This document shows, one piece after another, positions 1 through 7,359 of a stretch of 40,755 bases of DNA. The number at the start of each line of letters is the position of its first letter. Within the stretch, counting starts at the first letter, position 1. Source of the DNA: an uncultured cyanobacterium. GTDB taxonomy: Bacteria > Cyanobacteriota > Cyanobacteriia > Cyanobacteriales > FACHB-T130. The DNA is taken from contig CAKZHE010000026.1 in assembly GCA_936920195.1 (NCBI GenBank), positions 1 through 40,755 of the forward strand, in the 5' to 3' direction. Below the pieces are notes generated by a model that was not told the DNA's origin, did no database searches, and saw only the letters and a list, made by a program, of their open reading frames with translations. A program made the position numbers and the translations under genes.

Positions 1-118
1 ACCGATCTTTCAAACACCAGTTATAGCTTGCCCTCAACATATCTAACCAGTCCGATAATTTTTTGAACTGTTGATTATTGGGGCGCAACTTGTACTTGTA
101 ACTTAAAATCAATTTCAT
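1..118 (-). CDS. tnpB: TnpB (IS605 OrfB) transposon protein, N-terminus only, runs off left edge
   Basis: The complement of 118-1 reads from ATG into MKLILSYKYKLRPNNQQF and continues LSDWLDMLRASYNWCL, which is the typical TnpB/OrfB N-terminus of IS200/IS605-family elements. TnpB is an RNA-guided nuclease of the Cas12 ancestor group. The catalytic RuvC region would lie outside the window, so activity cannot be judged. An AGGAGG sequence (complement of 121-126) precedes the ATG by only about 2 bases. The gene is divergent from the tnpA remnant that starts about 30 bases away, the arrangement seen in IS605-type elements. Confidence 0.8.
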   Translation of the reverse strand, partial: MKLILSYKYKLRPNNQQFKKLSDWLDMLRASYNWCLKDR

Positions 119-149
119 CACCTCCTGAAGTTATCTTATCGTATCATTT

Positions 150-383
150 GTGGCAATGGAGATTATGCCAGACCACGTACATTTACTGGTTGATGCGCCA
201 CCCAATTTGGCTCCAGACCAGATCATGTTTAGGCTCAAGGGGTTTACCTCGTTCCAACTTCGGAAGGAATATCCGCATCTAAAAAAAATTCCTTCTCTCT
301 GGACTAGAAGCTATTTTTGCGGTACGGTTGGCAATGCCTCTGAGGAAACCGTAAAAAAATATATTGAGAATCAAAATACCTGA
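150..383 (+). pseudogene. tnpA: IS200/IS605 TnpA (Y1 transposase), N-terminally truncated
   Basis: The 77-residue reading frame holds the C-terminal half of a Y1 HUH transposase: MPDHVHLLVDAPP carries the HxH metal-binding pair, and VKKYIENQ near the end carries the catalytic tyrosine. Family members are about 130-140 residues, so roughly the first 60 residues are missing. Sequence upstream of the GTG at 150 stays open but does not resemble TnpA. This remnant therefore cannot be a normal transposase, although it keeps both active-site motifs. The lost N-terminus was probably removed by a deletion joining the divergent tnpB promoter region to the middle of tnpA. Confidence 0.75.
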
Positions 384-417
384 CTGCGGAAGACAGCCGC
401 AGCGCCTATCCCAACCC

Positions 418-804
418 CTAAAGGGGTGGGCTTGCGGCGCGGCTAAATACTGTCAATTGCCAAAGTTGAATTTGATAGCAAAGATGGTTTTCAAAAACCG
501 TTCGAGCCGCTAAACCCTCAACACTGAAACCGCGATCGCACAAATATGCCGCATTACCACCAATACCACAACCTACGTCCAGGATAGTATTTGTTCCCTG
601 GGGAATAAAACTCAACAGCTTGGCGGCATAGGCTTCCTGCGCCACCCGTAGGCGAGTCACAGTCAATTCTTCACCACTTTGGGGTACTGGCTCCCAATAT
701 CCATAATGGAGATAGCGGGATTCTGTAAGTCCCATGTAATAATCTATCGCGGCATTTTGGTAACGAGTTGGTTTGGGAGTGTTGATTAATTTTTGGTTCA
801 GCAT
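418..804 (-). pseudogene. Class I SAM-dependent methyltransferase, truncated by the IS605 element
   Basis: Residues 1-98 look like a small-molecule methyltransferase of the tocopherol/sterol type: SRYLHYGYWEP followed by the SAM-binding motif I ILDVGCGIGGNAAYL (about residues 74-88) and FSVEGL. After residue 98 (about base 511) similarity stops. A different frame over the next bases reads LERFLKTIFAIKFNFGN, which could be displaced methyltransferase sequence, suggesting a small deletion or frameshift before the transposon end. Family members are about 280 residues, so about two thirds are lost, including the substrate-binding half. It is the last gene of the riboswitch-headed operon, 12 bases after the preceding stop. 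Confidence 0.75.
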
Positions 805-816
805 TGAGAAATAAAG

Positions 817-1251
817 TCAATTTTGGGACATTAAGTTGGGCTGGAATTCTTCCCAACGGTTGCAAACTTGTTCGTAGCAATCGGGGGGAGTAATTTTTAG
901 TTTCTGCAAGAAATTGATCTCAATCTGGCGATGTGCCTTCAGCACCAACAAAATGTCTTGGTGCGGATGGTAGGTGGCAACGGCGGGAAGAATGGATAAA
1001 TCAATTGACTGGGATTGCAAGTAATATCCCACTAAATCGGCAGGCAAAAATTGCAGAGCAAAAGAAACTCGATCTAAGTTGGTTATAGTAGCGGGAGTAA
1101 TCTGATTATCCACTTCACAAATCACTATGCCTCGCCCAAAAGACTGAAATCCCTTCCAGGCAGTGTAACCAATTACCAATAGATTTGTGTGGATAAAGCT
1201 GTTTTGCCAGTAGCCGAAATTTCCTTGCCAGATGCTATTTTCCGGGCGCAT
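817..1251 (-). CDS. Hypothetical protein in cobalamin-riboswitch operon
   Basis: This 144-residue protein has no motif I recognise. It is mixed hydrophobic/polar with no signal peptide or membrane segment (opening MRPENSIWQGNFGYWQNSF; later an HPHQD segment near residue 95). Its ATG lies inside the end of the upstream DUF1636 gene (17-base overlap), so translation is probably coupled and the two are likely to work together. It ends 12 bases before the truncated methyltransferase start. The cobalamin riboswitch upstream of the operon suggests B12- or cobalt-related expression, but the biochemical role is unknown. Confidence 0.7.
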   Translation of the reverse strand: MRPENSIWQGNFGYWQNSFIHTNLLVIGYTAWKGFQSFGRGIVICEVDNQITPATITNLDRVSFALQFLPADLVGYYLQSQSIDLSILPAVATYHPHQDILLVLKAHRQIEINFLQKLKITPPDCYEQVCNRWEEFQPNLMSQN

Positions 1252-1666
1252 TTGCTTCCTCTTGCCGAATTTCTGTAGTTGTCACTATTTTTTTTAAAGC
1301 CGGAATTTTGGCTAAAATCCCTTTTTTCAAAGGTTCAGGGCGTTCTGCCCAAGGCAATAATCCATCAGATTTGCGGTAATATTGACTGGCACATTCCAGA
1401 ACCGCCGATGCACTATCTACTGGTAAGTTCCCAAACAGATAGGTTAATTTGGCTTCAGCGGCAAAAGCAATCACGCAAGAATGACTGCAAGCACTCATAC
1501 ATTCCACGCCTTGAATAGAGAATTGATGCTGCAATTCCCAATCTTGGGCAAGTTGTTGTAGTTCTTGCAGTAATTTTTGTCCGCTGCTTTCTCCAACTCG
1601 TTTACCGTCTTGCCATTGGCTGCCGCAAGTGGTGCAGACAAAGAGATTATGTTGTTTTTCAGTCAT
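1235..1666 (-). CDS. DUF1636 ferredoxin-like metal-binding protein
   Basis: The protein is 143 residues and carries a cysteine pattern typical of DUF1636: CTTCGSQW near the N-terminus (about residues 11-18) and CMSACSHSC in the middle (about 56-64). This layout resembles thioredoxin-like 2Fe-2S ferredoxins, so it may bind an iron-sulfur cluster or another metal. DUF1636 genes are often found near cobalamin or metal-homeostasis genes, and here a cobalamin riboswitch lies upstream on the same strand, supporting a link to B12 or cobalt. No Shine-Dalgarno sequence precedes the ATG; the bases directly before it are the STRR array. Function beyond metal binding is inference. Confidence 0.8.
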   Translation of the reverse strand: MTEKQHNLFVCTTCGSQWQDGKRVGESSGQKLLQELQQLAQDWELQHQFSIQGVECMSACSHSCVIAFAAEAKLTYLFGNLPVDSASAVLECASQYYRKSDGLLPWAERPEPLKKGILAKIPALKKIVTTTEIRQEEANAPGK

Positions 1667-1668
1667 TA

Positions 1669-1737
1669 ACAGGGAACAGGGAATAGGGAATAGGGAACAG
1701 GGAACAGGGAACAGGGAATAGGGAATAGGGAACAGGG
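1669..1737. repeat. STRR heptamer array (GGGAACA/GGGAATA)
   Basis: About nine tandem copies of a 7-base unit alternate between GGGAACA and GGGAATA. This is a classic cyanobacterial short tandemly repeated repetitive sequence. It ends 2-3 bases from the ATG of the DUF1636 gene and therefore occupies the place where its ribosome-binding site would be. The same unit occurs inside the scpA 3' end near 27964-28017. Confidence 0.95.
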
Positions 1738-1761
1738 GATTGGAAAAATACTCAAATTGGT

Positions 1762-1791
1762 ACTAGAGAGAGTTTGCAGCGGCTCTCTAGT
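1762..1791 (-). terminator. Stem-loop between cobalamin aptamer and gene, possible expression platform
   Basis: ACTAGAGAG at 1762-1770 pairs perfectly with CTCTCTAGT at 1783-1791, a 9-bp stem with a 12-base loop. On the transcribed (minus) strand a T5 run follows about 12 bases later (1744-1750). It lies between the aptamer and the STRR array, so it may be the terminator or part of the expression platform of the riboswitch. The gap between stem and T run makes a canonical intrinsic terminator uncertain. Confidence 0.4.
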
Positions 1792-1841
1792 GCTATCAAA
1801 ATGAGCGATTTAATGATGGGGGAAATATTCATGGCATTGTT

Positions 1842-2003
1842 CATCTGTACCTCGCAGATGGATGGGAGTTTTCTATTTACCGTCGGCGGGCATTCTGACT
1901 TAGAGAAATCAATCTCTTTACAGTTGCGGGACAGCGCCGGATTTGCACCGAACTTTCCCCGTTACCTCTGGTGGGTGACTACCACCAGAACCGATTTGAT
2001 ATT
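1842..2003 (-). promoter_or_regulatory. Cobalamin (adenosylcobalamin) riboswitch
   Basis: The minus strand contains the conserved aptamer core in order: GGTGCAAATCC (1949-1939), GCTGTCCCGCAACTGTAA (1935-1918), and the B12 box AGTCAGAATGCCCGCC (1900-1885). A hairpin CATCTG..CAGATG (1842-1860), which could be the kissing-loop partner P13, closes the 3' side. The 5' side has the paired GGTGGTAG..CCACC region near 1967-1990. A TATAGT at 2015-2010 is a possible -10 box. It faces the DUF1636 operon. In this class ligand binding usually lowers expression, so the operon is probably on when B12 is scarce. Confidence 0.9.
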
Positions 2004-2046
2004 CTGCTAACTATAGCACCATTATTCCCACTGACTAGAATCGACA

Positions 2047-2078
2047 ATGTAGAGAAGTTACTGGTAACTTCTCTACAT
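2047..2078. repeat. Perfect 15-bp-arm palindrome
   Basis: ATGTAGAGAAGTTAC and GTAACTTCTCTACAT are exact inverse complements separated by TG. This resembles the dispersed GTAGAGA...TCTCTAC palindromes known in filamentous cyanobacterial intergenic regions. It lies just upstream of the cobalamin-riboswitch promoter region. No T run follows on either strand, so it is not an obvious terminator. Confidence 0.85.
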
Positions 2079-2142
2079 GATGGGTTGGGGCTGAAATTAA
2101 AAAATTGTTAAGAAATCTTTTGCGGACAGACTCAGAACCCAC

Positions 2143-2295
2143 CTATTTAGTTTGGGGCAACTGGCTGATAGTTAAAACCGGGGCTTCTTGCGAGTTGCTG
2201 CCAGTGTAAATTGAAGATCCATAGGGTTTGCTGGCTCCCAGAAAGAGACTGAGCGAGAATGTCAAGCCGATTGCTACCAATAATTTTTCTAACAT
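2143..2295 (-). CDS. Small secreted or membrane-anchored peptide, 50 residues
   Basis: From ATG at 2295 the frame reads MLEKLLVAIGLTFSLSLFLG, then a polar tail ending ISQLPQTK before TAG. The hydrophobic run with one N-terminal lysine looks like a signal peptide or a signal anchor. AGGAG at 2304-2308 lies 8 bases upstream, a good ribosome-binding site, which supports a real gene below the usual size cut-off. No family is recognised. It sits alone between the riboswitch region and the pentapeptide-repeat gene, transcribed on the minus strand. Confidence 0.6.
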   Translation of the reverse strand: MLEKLLVAIGLTFSLSLFLGASKPYGSSIYTGSNSQEAPVLTISQLPQTK

Positions 2296-2458
2296 CTCAC
2301 ACACTCCTCTACTCGCAAGATCTACCGTTTAGCGGTTGATATCACTACTATGCTTCTTTTATTGAAGACCTGGAGCGATCGCGATCGCAATCAAAGTGTG
2401 ACGCTATTTTTTTCGGCTGGGTAGAATCGACCTCAATTTAGAGCTTTTTCTTGGCTGT

Positions 2459-3223
2459 CTAGAACATGAATTGCATCAGCAGTGTGGCAATTCCCCCCAG
2501 GGTACTTAAGAAGTCGCCGCCGCCATCTTGGGGCTTTTCGCGAGCCATTTGCATTCCCTTAATAAATTTTTGGGAGAATTCATAACCTTGAAGTTGCCCT
2601 TGGCTCTTAAATAGTTCTCCGGCAATATTGGCATCTTGGGCGGCTCCTCTTTCATCTCCCAGACGATACCGCGCTACTCCTCTTCCTAGAACTGCTGGTG
2701 CAAAAGTAGGATTAATTCTCAGCGCCATATTGTAGTGGTCAATAGCACCCTGATAATTATCGTTTCTGGCTTCCATTACTGCCCAATTATAAAAATTATC
2801 TTGGTTGCCTGCATATTGGGGAATACCTAGCGTCCCTTGCAAGTAAGCCACGGTAAGATTAGTCCCGATTAAATTAGCATTAAACAGGTACGCATCCCTT
2901 AAATCAGTCCCGCTGAGGTTTGCGCCTCTGAGATCTGCGCCATTGAGTTCAGCGCCATAAAGGATAGCTCCGCTGAGGTTGGCTCCGCTGAGATTTGCTC
3001 CGTTAAGTTTGGCGCGGCTGAGATTTGCTCCTACCAAATTAGCCCCACTGAGATCAGCTCCCGATAAATCAGCCGAAAATAAACCGATGCCGCTCAATTC
3101 GCACTTGGGGCATTGTTTGGTAGATAGCAGTTGTCTGGTATGTTGCAGATTTTCGGCTTTGGCGGGAGTGGCTAGGCCAATGGCAGTAATTAAGGCGGCG
3201 AGACTAAAGATTCTGAGTTTCAT
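2459..3223 (-). CDS. Secreted pentapeptide-repeat protein with TPR-like C-terminus
   Basis: The ATG at 3223 is chosen over the TTG at 3241 because AGAGG lies about 8 bases before it and the protein then begins with a clean signal peptide (MKLRIFSLAALITAIGLATPAKA). A CPKCELSG motif follows, then about 15 pentapeptide repeats of A(D/N)LSG type (roughly residues 50-130), which fold as a right-handed quadrilateral beta helix. Residues about 145-210 resemble a TPR pair (NWAVMEARNDNYQGAIDHYNMALRINP). This combination of exported pentapeptide plus TPR is common in cyanobacteria, and its role is unknown. Confidence 0.85.
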   Translation of the reverse strand: MKLRIFSLAALITAIGLATPAKAENLQHTRQLLSTKQCPKCELSGIGLFSADLSGADLSGANLVGANLSRAKLNGANLSGANLSGAILYGAELNGADLRGANLSGTDLRDAYLFNANLIGTNLTVAYLQGTLGIPQYAGNQDNFYNWAVMEARNDNYQGAIDHYNMALRINPTFAPAVLGRGVARYRLGDERGAAQDANIAGELFKSQGQLQGYEFSQKFIKGMQMAREKPQDGGGDFLSTLGGIATLLMQFMF

Positions 3224-3429
3224 TGTGGTTGCCTCTGTCAAGCGATCGCTATTCCGTTATTCTAAATACAATTACCAGCCTGATTTTTTGGCATTGTACC
3301 ATCTCTCTGACCGAAATTGCTTATCTACATATAGGAGGAGAGGTATAGAAAGCAAATTTATTCAATTTCATTTATATTGCAGTTATGTCAAGCGAGATTG
3401 GCATTGCCCTCAATTTTAACAAAATCAGT

Positions 3430-3999
3430 ATGGCATCTCAAAAAGTTTTAATTATCGACGACGGCAAAACCATCCGGATGCAAGTTCGGGATATGTTGCC
3501 CAAGGGTGCTTTTGAGGTTTTGGAAGCGAAGGATGGCGTAGAAGGACTAACTCTGATTCGGCAAGAACGACCAAATTTAATTTTGTTAGATTTCTTTATG
3601 CCCCGGATGAATGGTTGGGAAGTGCTGGAACAAATGCAAGCCCAACCAGAATTAAAAACCATTCCCTTGGTGGTGATGTCGGGGCGCAAACAGGAAGTGA
3701 CAGAAAGAATTCCGCACCTGATGGAGCAGTTGGAGTTTATTGAAAAACCCTTTGAACAAAAAGCTTTAATTGATGCCGTTAAGTCGGCAATGGCAAAGGC
3801 GAGAGTGAAGCATTCGGCGGCGGCTCAACCGCAACCAATAGCACCAGTAGCAAAAGCCCCAGTCGGGGATGAAGTGGCAGCATTGAAGGCAGAAATTCGG
3901 GCTTTAAATGAAAAAACTGCCAAAATGCAAGCCGAATTTGACAACTTGAAAAAGCAAATGAATCAGATTATGGCGTTTGTGAAGCAACGGTTGAATTAG
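3430..3999 (+). CDS. CheY-like response regulator with C-terminal coiled coil
   Basis: Starting at ATG 3430 (MASQKVLIIDDGK) gives the usual receiver N-terminus; the upstream ATG at 3385 would add 15 unrelated residues. The receiver has the acid pair D10/D11, phospho-acceptor D54 in LILLDFFMP, the switch serine in VVMSGR and the conserved lysine in IEKPF. After residue 120 comes an Ala/Pro/Gln linker and then a coiled coil (EVAALKAEIRALNEKTAKMQ onward) to the end. There is no DNA-binding domain, so it probably signals by protein contact. No kinase gene adjoins it. Confidence 0.9.
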   Translation: MASQKVLIIDDGKTIRMQVRDMLPKGAFEVLEAKDGVEGLTLIRQERPNLILLDFFMPRMNGWEVLEQMQAQPELKTIPLVVMSGRKQEVTERIPHLMEQLEFIEKPFEQKALIDAVKSAMAKARVKHSAAAQPQPIAPVAKAPVGDEVAALKAEIRALNEKTAKMQAEFDNLKKQMNQIMAFVKQRLN

Positions 4000-4046
4000 G
4001 GCATAGAGATTAGTCAATTATCATCAAATTATTGATTTTTCATCCC

Positions 4047-6455
4047 TTAAGGCACAAGACAAGTATTTGCCCCTACAGATGTAATAGTTCCTGTGGGGGT
4101 AAAATTATTACCGTTAGTGTTCCCAGTAAGCGGTTCGTACTGGAATGTGGAAGTACCATTTCTGGTGAAAATGAAATTGGTGGGGATGGTGTTGTTTAGC
4201 GATCGCAAACAAATAGTGCTATTAGAATATGATAGGGCATTAAAATTATTGCTCAGATTACCATTGAAGGTATTCATCTGAATACTAGCATCGATTCGAG
4301 AAGTTCCAGGAACGAAAATATTACTAGCCAGTTCAATCCCATTTTGCGTGTTATTCAGAATATTGTTGTTAGTAATCGTGACTTTAACTGTGCCGCTACT
4401 GGCAGATATTGTCCCAGTCCGAATGTCAATTCCTTCGTCACCATTGCTTTTAATCGTATTGCCAGAAATGGTAATATTTGCAGTGACAGTATTTTCAATT
4501 CCAATTGCAATTCCATCCCCGCGAGTAGGCGCAGCACCGCCATTATTTTCAATGGTATTTCCAGAAAGGATAATATTTGCGGTGGCATTTCCCGGCGATT
4601 GAGTTCCCAAACCAATCAGAATACCATCGTTGTAATTGTTTCTGATTTGATTGTCAGAAATTGTCAGATCTACGGCTCCAGTATTATTGGAGAATGCTAT
4701 CCCTTGACCGCTAGGAACTGCGGCAAAAAAACCATTTGTCCCAGAAATAATATTCCCTGTAATATTAACTTTGTCAGTAATTTCGCTCAATGCTATACCT
4801 TGCCCAGTGGGGGTAGCTAAATTAACTCCAATGGTATTAGCGATCGCATTGTTGGTAATATTCACTGTACCGTTCGCAGTTTGCAAAAATATGCCTTGAT
4901 TGGTGGCGCTATTAATATTGTTATTCTTGAGAGTAATTGTCCCGGTCAGATTTTGCAGCAATATCCCAGAATTGGTAGAGTTGGTGATGGTATTATCTCT
5001 AATTTCCACGGTATTGATGCCGTTGCCTGCAATCCCCGCCCCAGTTGCTCCAGTAATATTAAATCCTGACAGCACCGTATTATTTCCCATCGTCACCGTA
5101 TTGGTAACATTAGGCAAAGTGCCACTGCCAGAAAGCGGTAACTGTAAAGAGGCAATTTGAACTGTGGAAATTTGCTGTACTGGGCTAGTTGACAAAACCT
5201 GCACTCGATTGGGAATAGTAAAAGTGGGAATTCCCGGATTAGTCCCCGCTTGGACATACACAATATCATTGCCATCGGACAGAGTAGCATTTAGGGCATT
5301 TTGGACTGTACCAAAAGGATTTTCAAACGTGCCATTTCCCCCAGTATTTCCTAACTTGACGTGCTGAAACAACCAAGGCTGATTAGTCGCCGGATTGGTG
5401 GCAAAAACAGTGGAACTGCTAGTATTCACCACATCGGTTAGCACTTGTTTGGTAATGGCAATATGATCTTGCCGAGTCACAGATTCTCCCATCCGCGCCA
5501 GTAGGGTATCTTCGGGATGGGAAGTGTCAGAAAAAGTGATGCCAAAACTAACTATAGCGGTTGTGCCAAACTCGCGATCGCCCTGGACGGACAAACCCAA
5601 GCGAAAATTCTCATCTAGACGCGCTTCTAGTCGCCCTCTTACGCCCATAAATCCTGCCGTACCCAGAGCATTATAATAATAAGTTCCCCCATAAACTCTT
5701 AGCATACCCGTGGGACTCCATTGGGCAATTTTTACCCCAGCTTCGGCATCAAATCCTGCCAGCGCCGATTCCACAGTTCGGTTAATTTGGCGCTGTTGGT
5801 TGAGAGAACCAATTACTAAATAGTTGCCCTGAAAAGCTTGGGTAGTAGAGGTGACAGAAGAGAAGGAAGTGATATCAGTAATACTTTCAGAAATTTGGCG
5901 GCGGGAGTTACCTAGGGGAATATAACCATTAGCACGAATTTCCAGATCTTCCCCCATATTTTCCAACCCCAATCCTAACTGACTGAAAGTGGCATTGCCA
6001 GTATTGCGAATATCGTAGGCGAGATAGCCCCCTAAAACTGAGTTACTGTCAGAGTCGTAGGCACGATATCCCAAAATTAAGTTCCCCCCAACTTGCCCTC
6101 GGTCTACAGACAGTAGCAGTTTTCCTTGGAGAAAACTTAAGTCTAATCCAGGAGTTTGGGCTAGCGGAATAAAACCTTCAATTGTCCCAAAAGAGCTACT
6201 ATAACCGACTCCTGGACCAGTAGTAAATTGACCGCCGATGCGCGGGCTAAATGTTATCGGAGAGATGATTGTTGGGGGTGTAGTTTCGGTCAAAAAACCT
6301 GCTTCTTTGAGCGTGCGTGGAGCAGTTAGATCAATGGCAGAAATACCAGTTACAGTTGGTTGGGATACAGGTTCAGCGGCTAGACTAACTTCCACTAATG
6401 CCAGAGAAGTACCTATCAACAAACCCACCGTTAACGATGCCCTAGAGATGTTCAT
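4047..6455 (-). CDS. Outer-membrane beta-barrel (inverse-autotransporter-like) with parallel beta-helix passenger
   Basis: The 802-residue protein starts with a signal peptide (to about residue 27, ending SLAAEP). Residues about 65-310 look like a transmembrane barrel of the inverse autotransporter/intimin type: GYRAYDSDSNSVLGGYLAYDIRN and repeating aromatic-girdled strands with AGVKIAQWSPTG and RLGLSVQGDREFG. From about residue 360 (GNTGGNGTFENPFGTVQNAL) a DUF1565-like parallel beta-helix begins, with many NTI..N, ITNN and ISGNTI repeats to about residue 740. The barrel would export and hold the helix on the cell surface, perhaps for adhesion or polysaccharide binding. Convergent with the response regulator; no partner gene seen. 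Confidence 0.75.
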   Translation of the reverse strand: MNISRASLTVGLLIGTSLALVEVSLAAEPVSQPTVTGISAIDLTAPRTLKEAGFLTETTPPTIISPITFSPRIGGQFTTGPGVGYSSSFGTIEGFIPLAQTPGLDLSFLQGKLLLSVDRGQVGGNLILGYRAYDSDSNSVLGGYLAYDIRNTGNATFSQLGLGLENMGEDLEIRANGYIPLGNSRRQISESITDITSFSSVTSTTQAFQGNYLVIGSLNQQRQINRTVESALAGFDAEAGVKIAQWSPTGMLRVYGGTYYYNALGTAGFMGVRGRLEARLDENFRLGLSVQGDREFGTTAIVSFGITFSDTSHPEDTLLARMGESVTRQDHIAITKQVLTDVVNTSSSTVFATNPATNQPWLFQHVKLGNTGGNGTFENPFGTVQNALNATLSDGNDIVYVQAGTNPGIPTFTIPNRVQVLSTSPVQQISTVQIASLQLPLSGSGTLPNVTNTVTMGNNTVLSGFNITGATGAGIAGNGINTVEIRDNTITNSTNSGILLQNLTGTITLKNNNINSATNQGIFLQTANGTVNITNNAIANTIGVNLATPTGQGIALSEITDKVNITGNIISGTNGFFAAVPSGQGIAFSNNTGAVDLTISDNQIRNNYNDGILIGLGTQSPGNATANIILSGNTIENNGGAAPTRGDGIAIGIENTVTANITISGNTIKSNGDEGIDIRTGTISASSGTVKVTITNNNILNNTQNGIELASNIFVPGTSRIDASIQMNTFNGNLSNNFNALSYSNSTICLRSLNNTIPTNFIFTRNGTSTFQYEPLTGNTNGNNFTPTGTITSVGANTCLVP

Positions 6456-6589
6456 AAGTTTTTCAATGCCAGGTAAAACGGTTAATCCCCGATCTCAATT
6501 CACCATTAGCTGTGTGAAAGTGGGGTTTAATCTGGGGGATTTTCATACTTAGCTTAAAATAGGCTTAGGCGGTTATAGGAGATTGAGTC

Positions 6590-7234
6590 ATGTTTGCTCT
6601 GGTATCACCTGAGAAAATTCAGTTACCTGTAGGAGCTGTTGTGCGGTTGCCTGCTACCTGGCAGAATTACCAGAAGTTGTGTCAACAACGGGGCGATCGC
6701 TCGATTCCTCGAATCAAGTATCGTTCTGGAGAAGTTCTGTTAATGTCGCCAATGCCAAAACACGGACGGGATGCTCATGTGATCGCTAATGCGATTACAA
6801 CACTACTTGACCATACGGAACGTGAGTATGATGCCTTTACGCCAGTAACGATGGAACTGCCCGATGAAAGTGGCATTGAACCTGACTACTGCTTTTACAT
6901 TGACCATTGGCAAGCGGTTTCCGGTAAAGAGCGGATTGATTGGGAGACTGATCCGCCGCCGGATCTAGTGCTAGAAATTGATGTGACGAGTTATTCGGAT
7001 GTGAATGATTACCTGCCCTATCGAGTGCCAGAGGTTTGGCTATTTCGCAAAAACCAATTGTTAGTTTACCAGTTGCAGGACACAGAATATTTGCTGCGGA
7101 CACAAAGTAGGTATTTTCCAGATATCAACCTCCAGGATGTAATTGCCCGTTGTCTGCAAGTTGCCTACGATCGCAATACAAGTGCTGCGATTCGAGACTT
7201 GAAACAGCGATTGGAAAAGGGAGCGCTCCAGTAA
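6590..7234 (+). CDS. Uma2 family (DUF820) putative endonuclease
   Basis: This 214-residue protein belongs to the Uma2/DUF820 family, whose fold is PD-(D/E)xK nuclease-like. Visible family landmarks are GEVLLMSPMPKHG, the first acidic site in IEPDYCFYI, and DLVLEIDVTSYSDVNDYLPY with the E of LEI and the region before GVPEVW-type sequence (here RVPEVW). The ATG has AGGAG about 9 bases upstream. Cyanobacteria carry dozens of these genes, and their biological role is not settled. It is monocistronic, divergent from the barrel gene. It is diverged from the Uma2 array at 18-20 kb. Confidence 0.85.
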   Translation: MFALVSPEKIQLPVGAVVRLPATWQNYQKLCQQRGDRSIPRIKYRSGEVLLMSPMPKHGRDAHVIANAITTLLDHTEREYDAFTPVTMELPDESGIEPDYCFYIDHWQAVSGKERIDWETDPPPDLVLEIDVTSYSDVNDYLPYRVPEVWLFRKNQLLVYQLQDTEYLLRTQSRYFPDINLQDVIARCLQVAYDRNTSAAIRDLKQRLEKGALQ

Positions 7235-7359
7235 TCAACAGCCTGGAAGACTGGGGGACTGGGAGAGATTTTGCACCTGAATTTATCGAGAAGGGCGATT
7301 GCTTTCATAGGTATCTAAAAGCGATCGCGTAACGCCCTACTATCGTTGGCAGTGGTTAT

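Larger units (their letters stand above)
1..440. mobile_element. IS200/IS605-family element, one end plus divergent tnpA/tnpB
   Basis: The block contains the tnpB start and the tnpA remnant. After the tnpA stop come two hairpins: TGCGG..CCGCA just after the stop and ACCCCTAAAGGGGT near 415-428. These are the kind of subterminal hairpins IS200/IS605 transposases recognise. The element abuts the broken end of the methyltransferase gene on its right. The exact boundary (about 430-450) is an estimate because this family makes no target duplication. The other end is outside the window. Confidence 0.65.

Noticed and set aside
671-880. Minus-strand 69-codon frame
   Set aside because: It overlaps the methyltransferase and the preceding gene in another frame with no RBS.
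1669-1737. CRISPR-like short repeats
   Set aside because: Seven-base units without spacers are STRR, not CRISPR.
1774-2010. Plus-strand frame of 78 codons
   Set aside because: It covers the cobalamin riboswitch on the opposite strand.
4344-4820. Long plus-strand frames over the beta-helix gene
   Set aside because: They are antisense shadows of the repeat-rich minus-strand gene, with no start signal and low-complexity translation.
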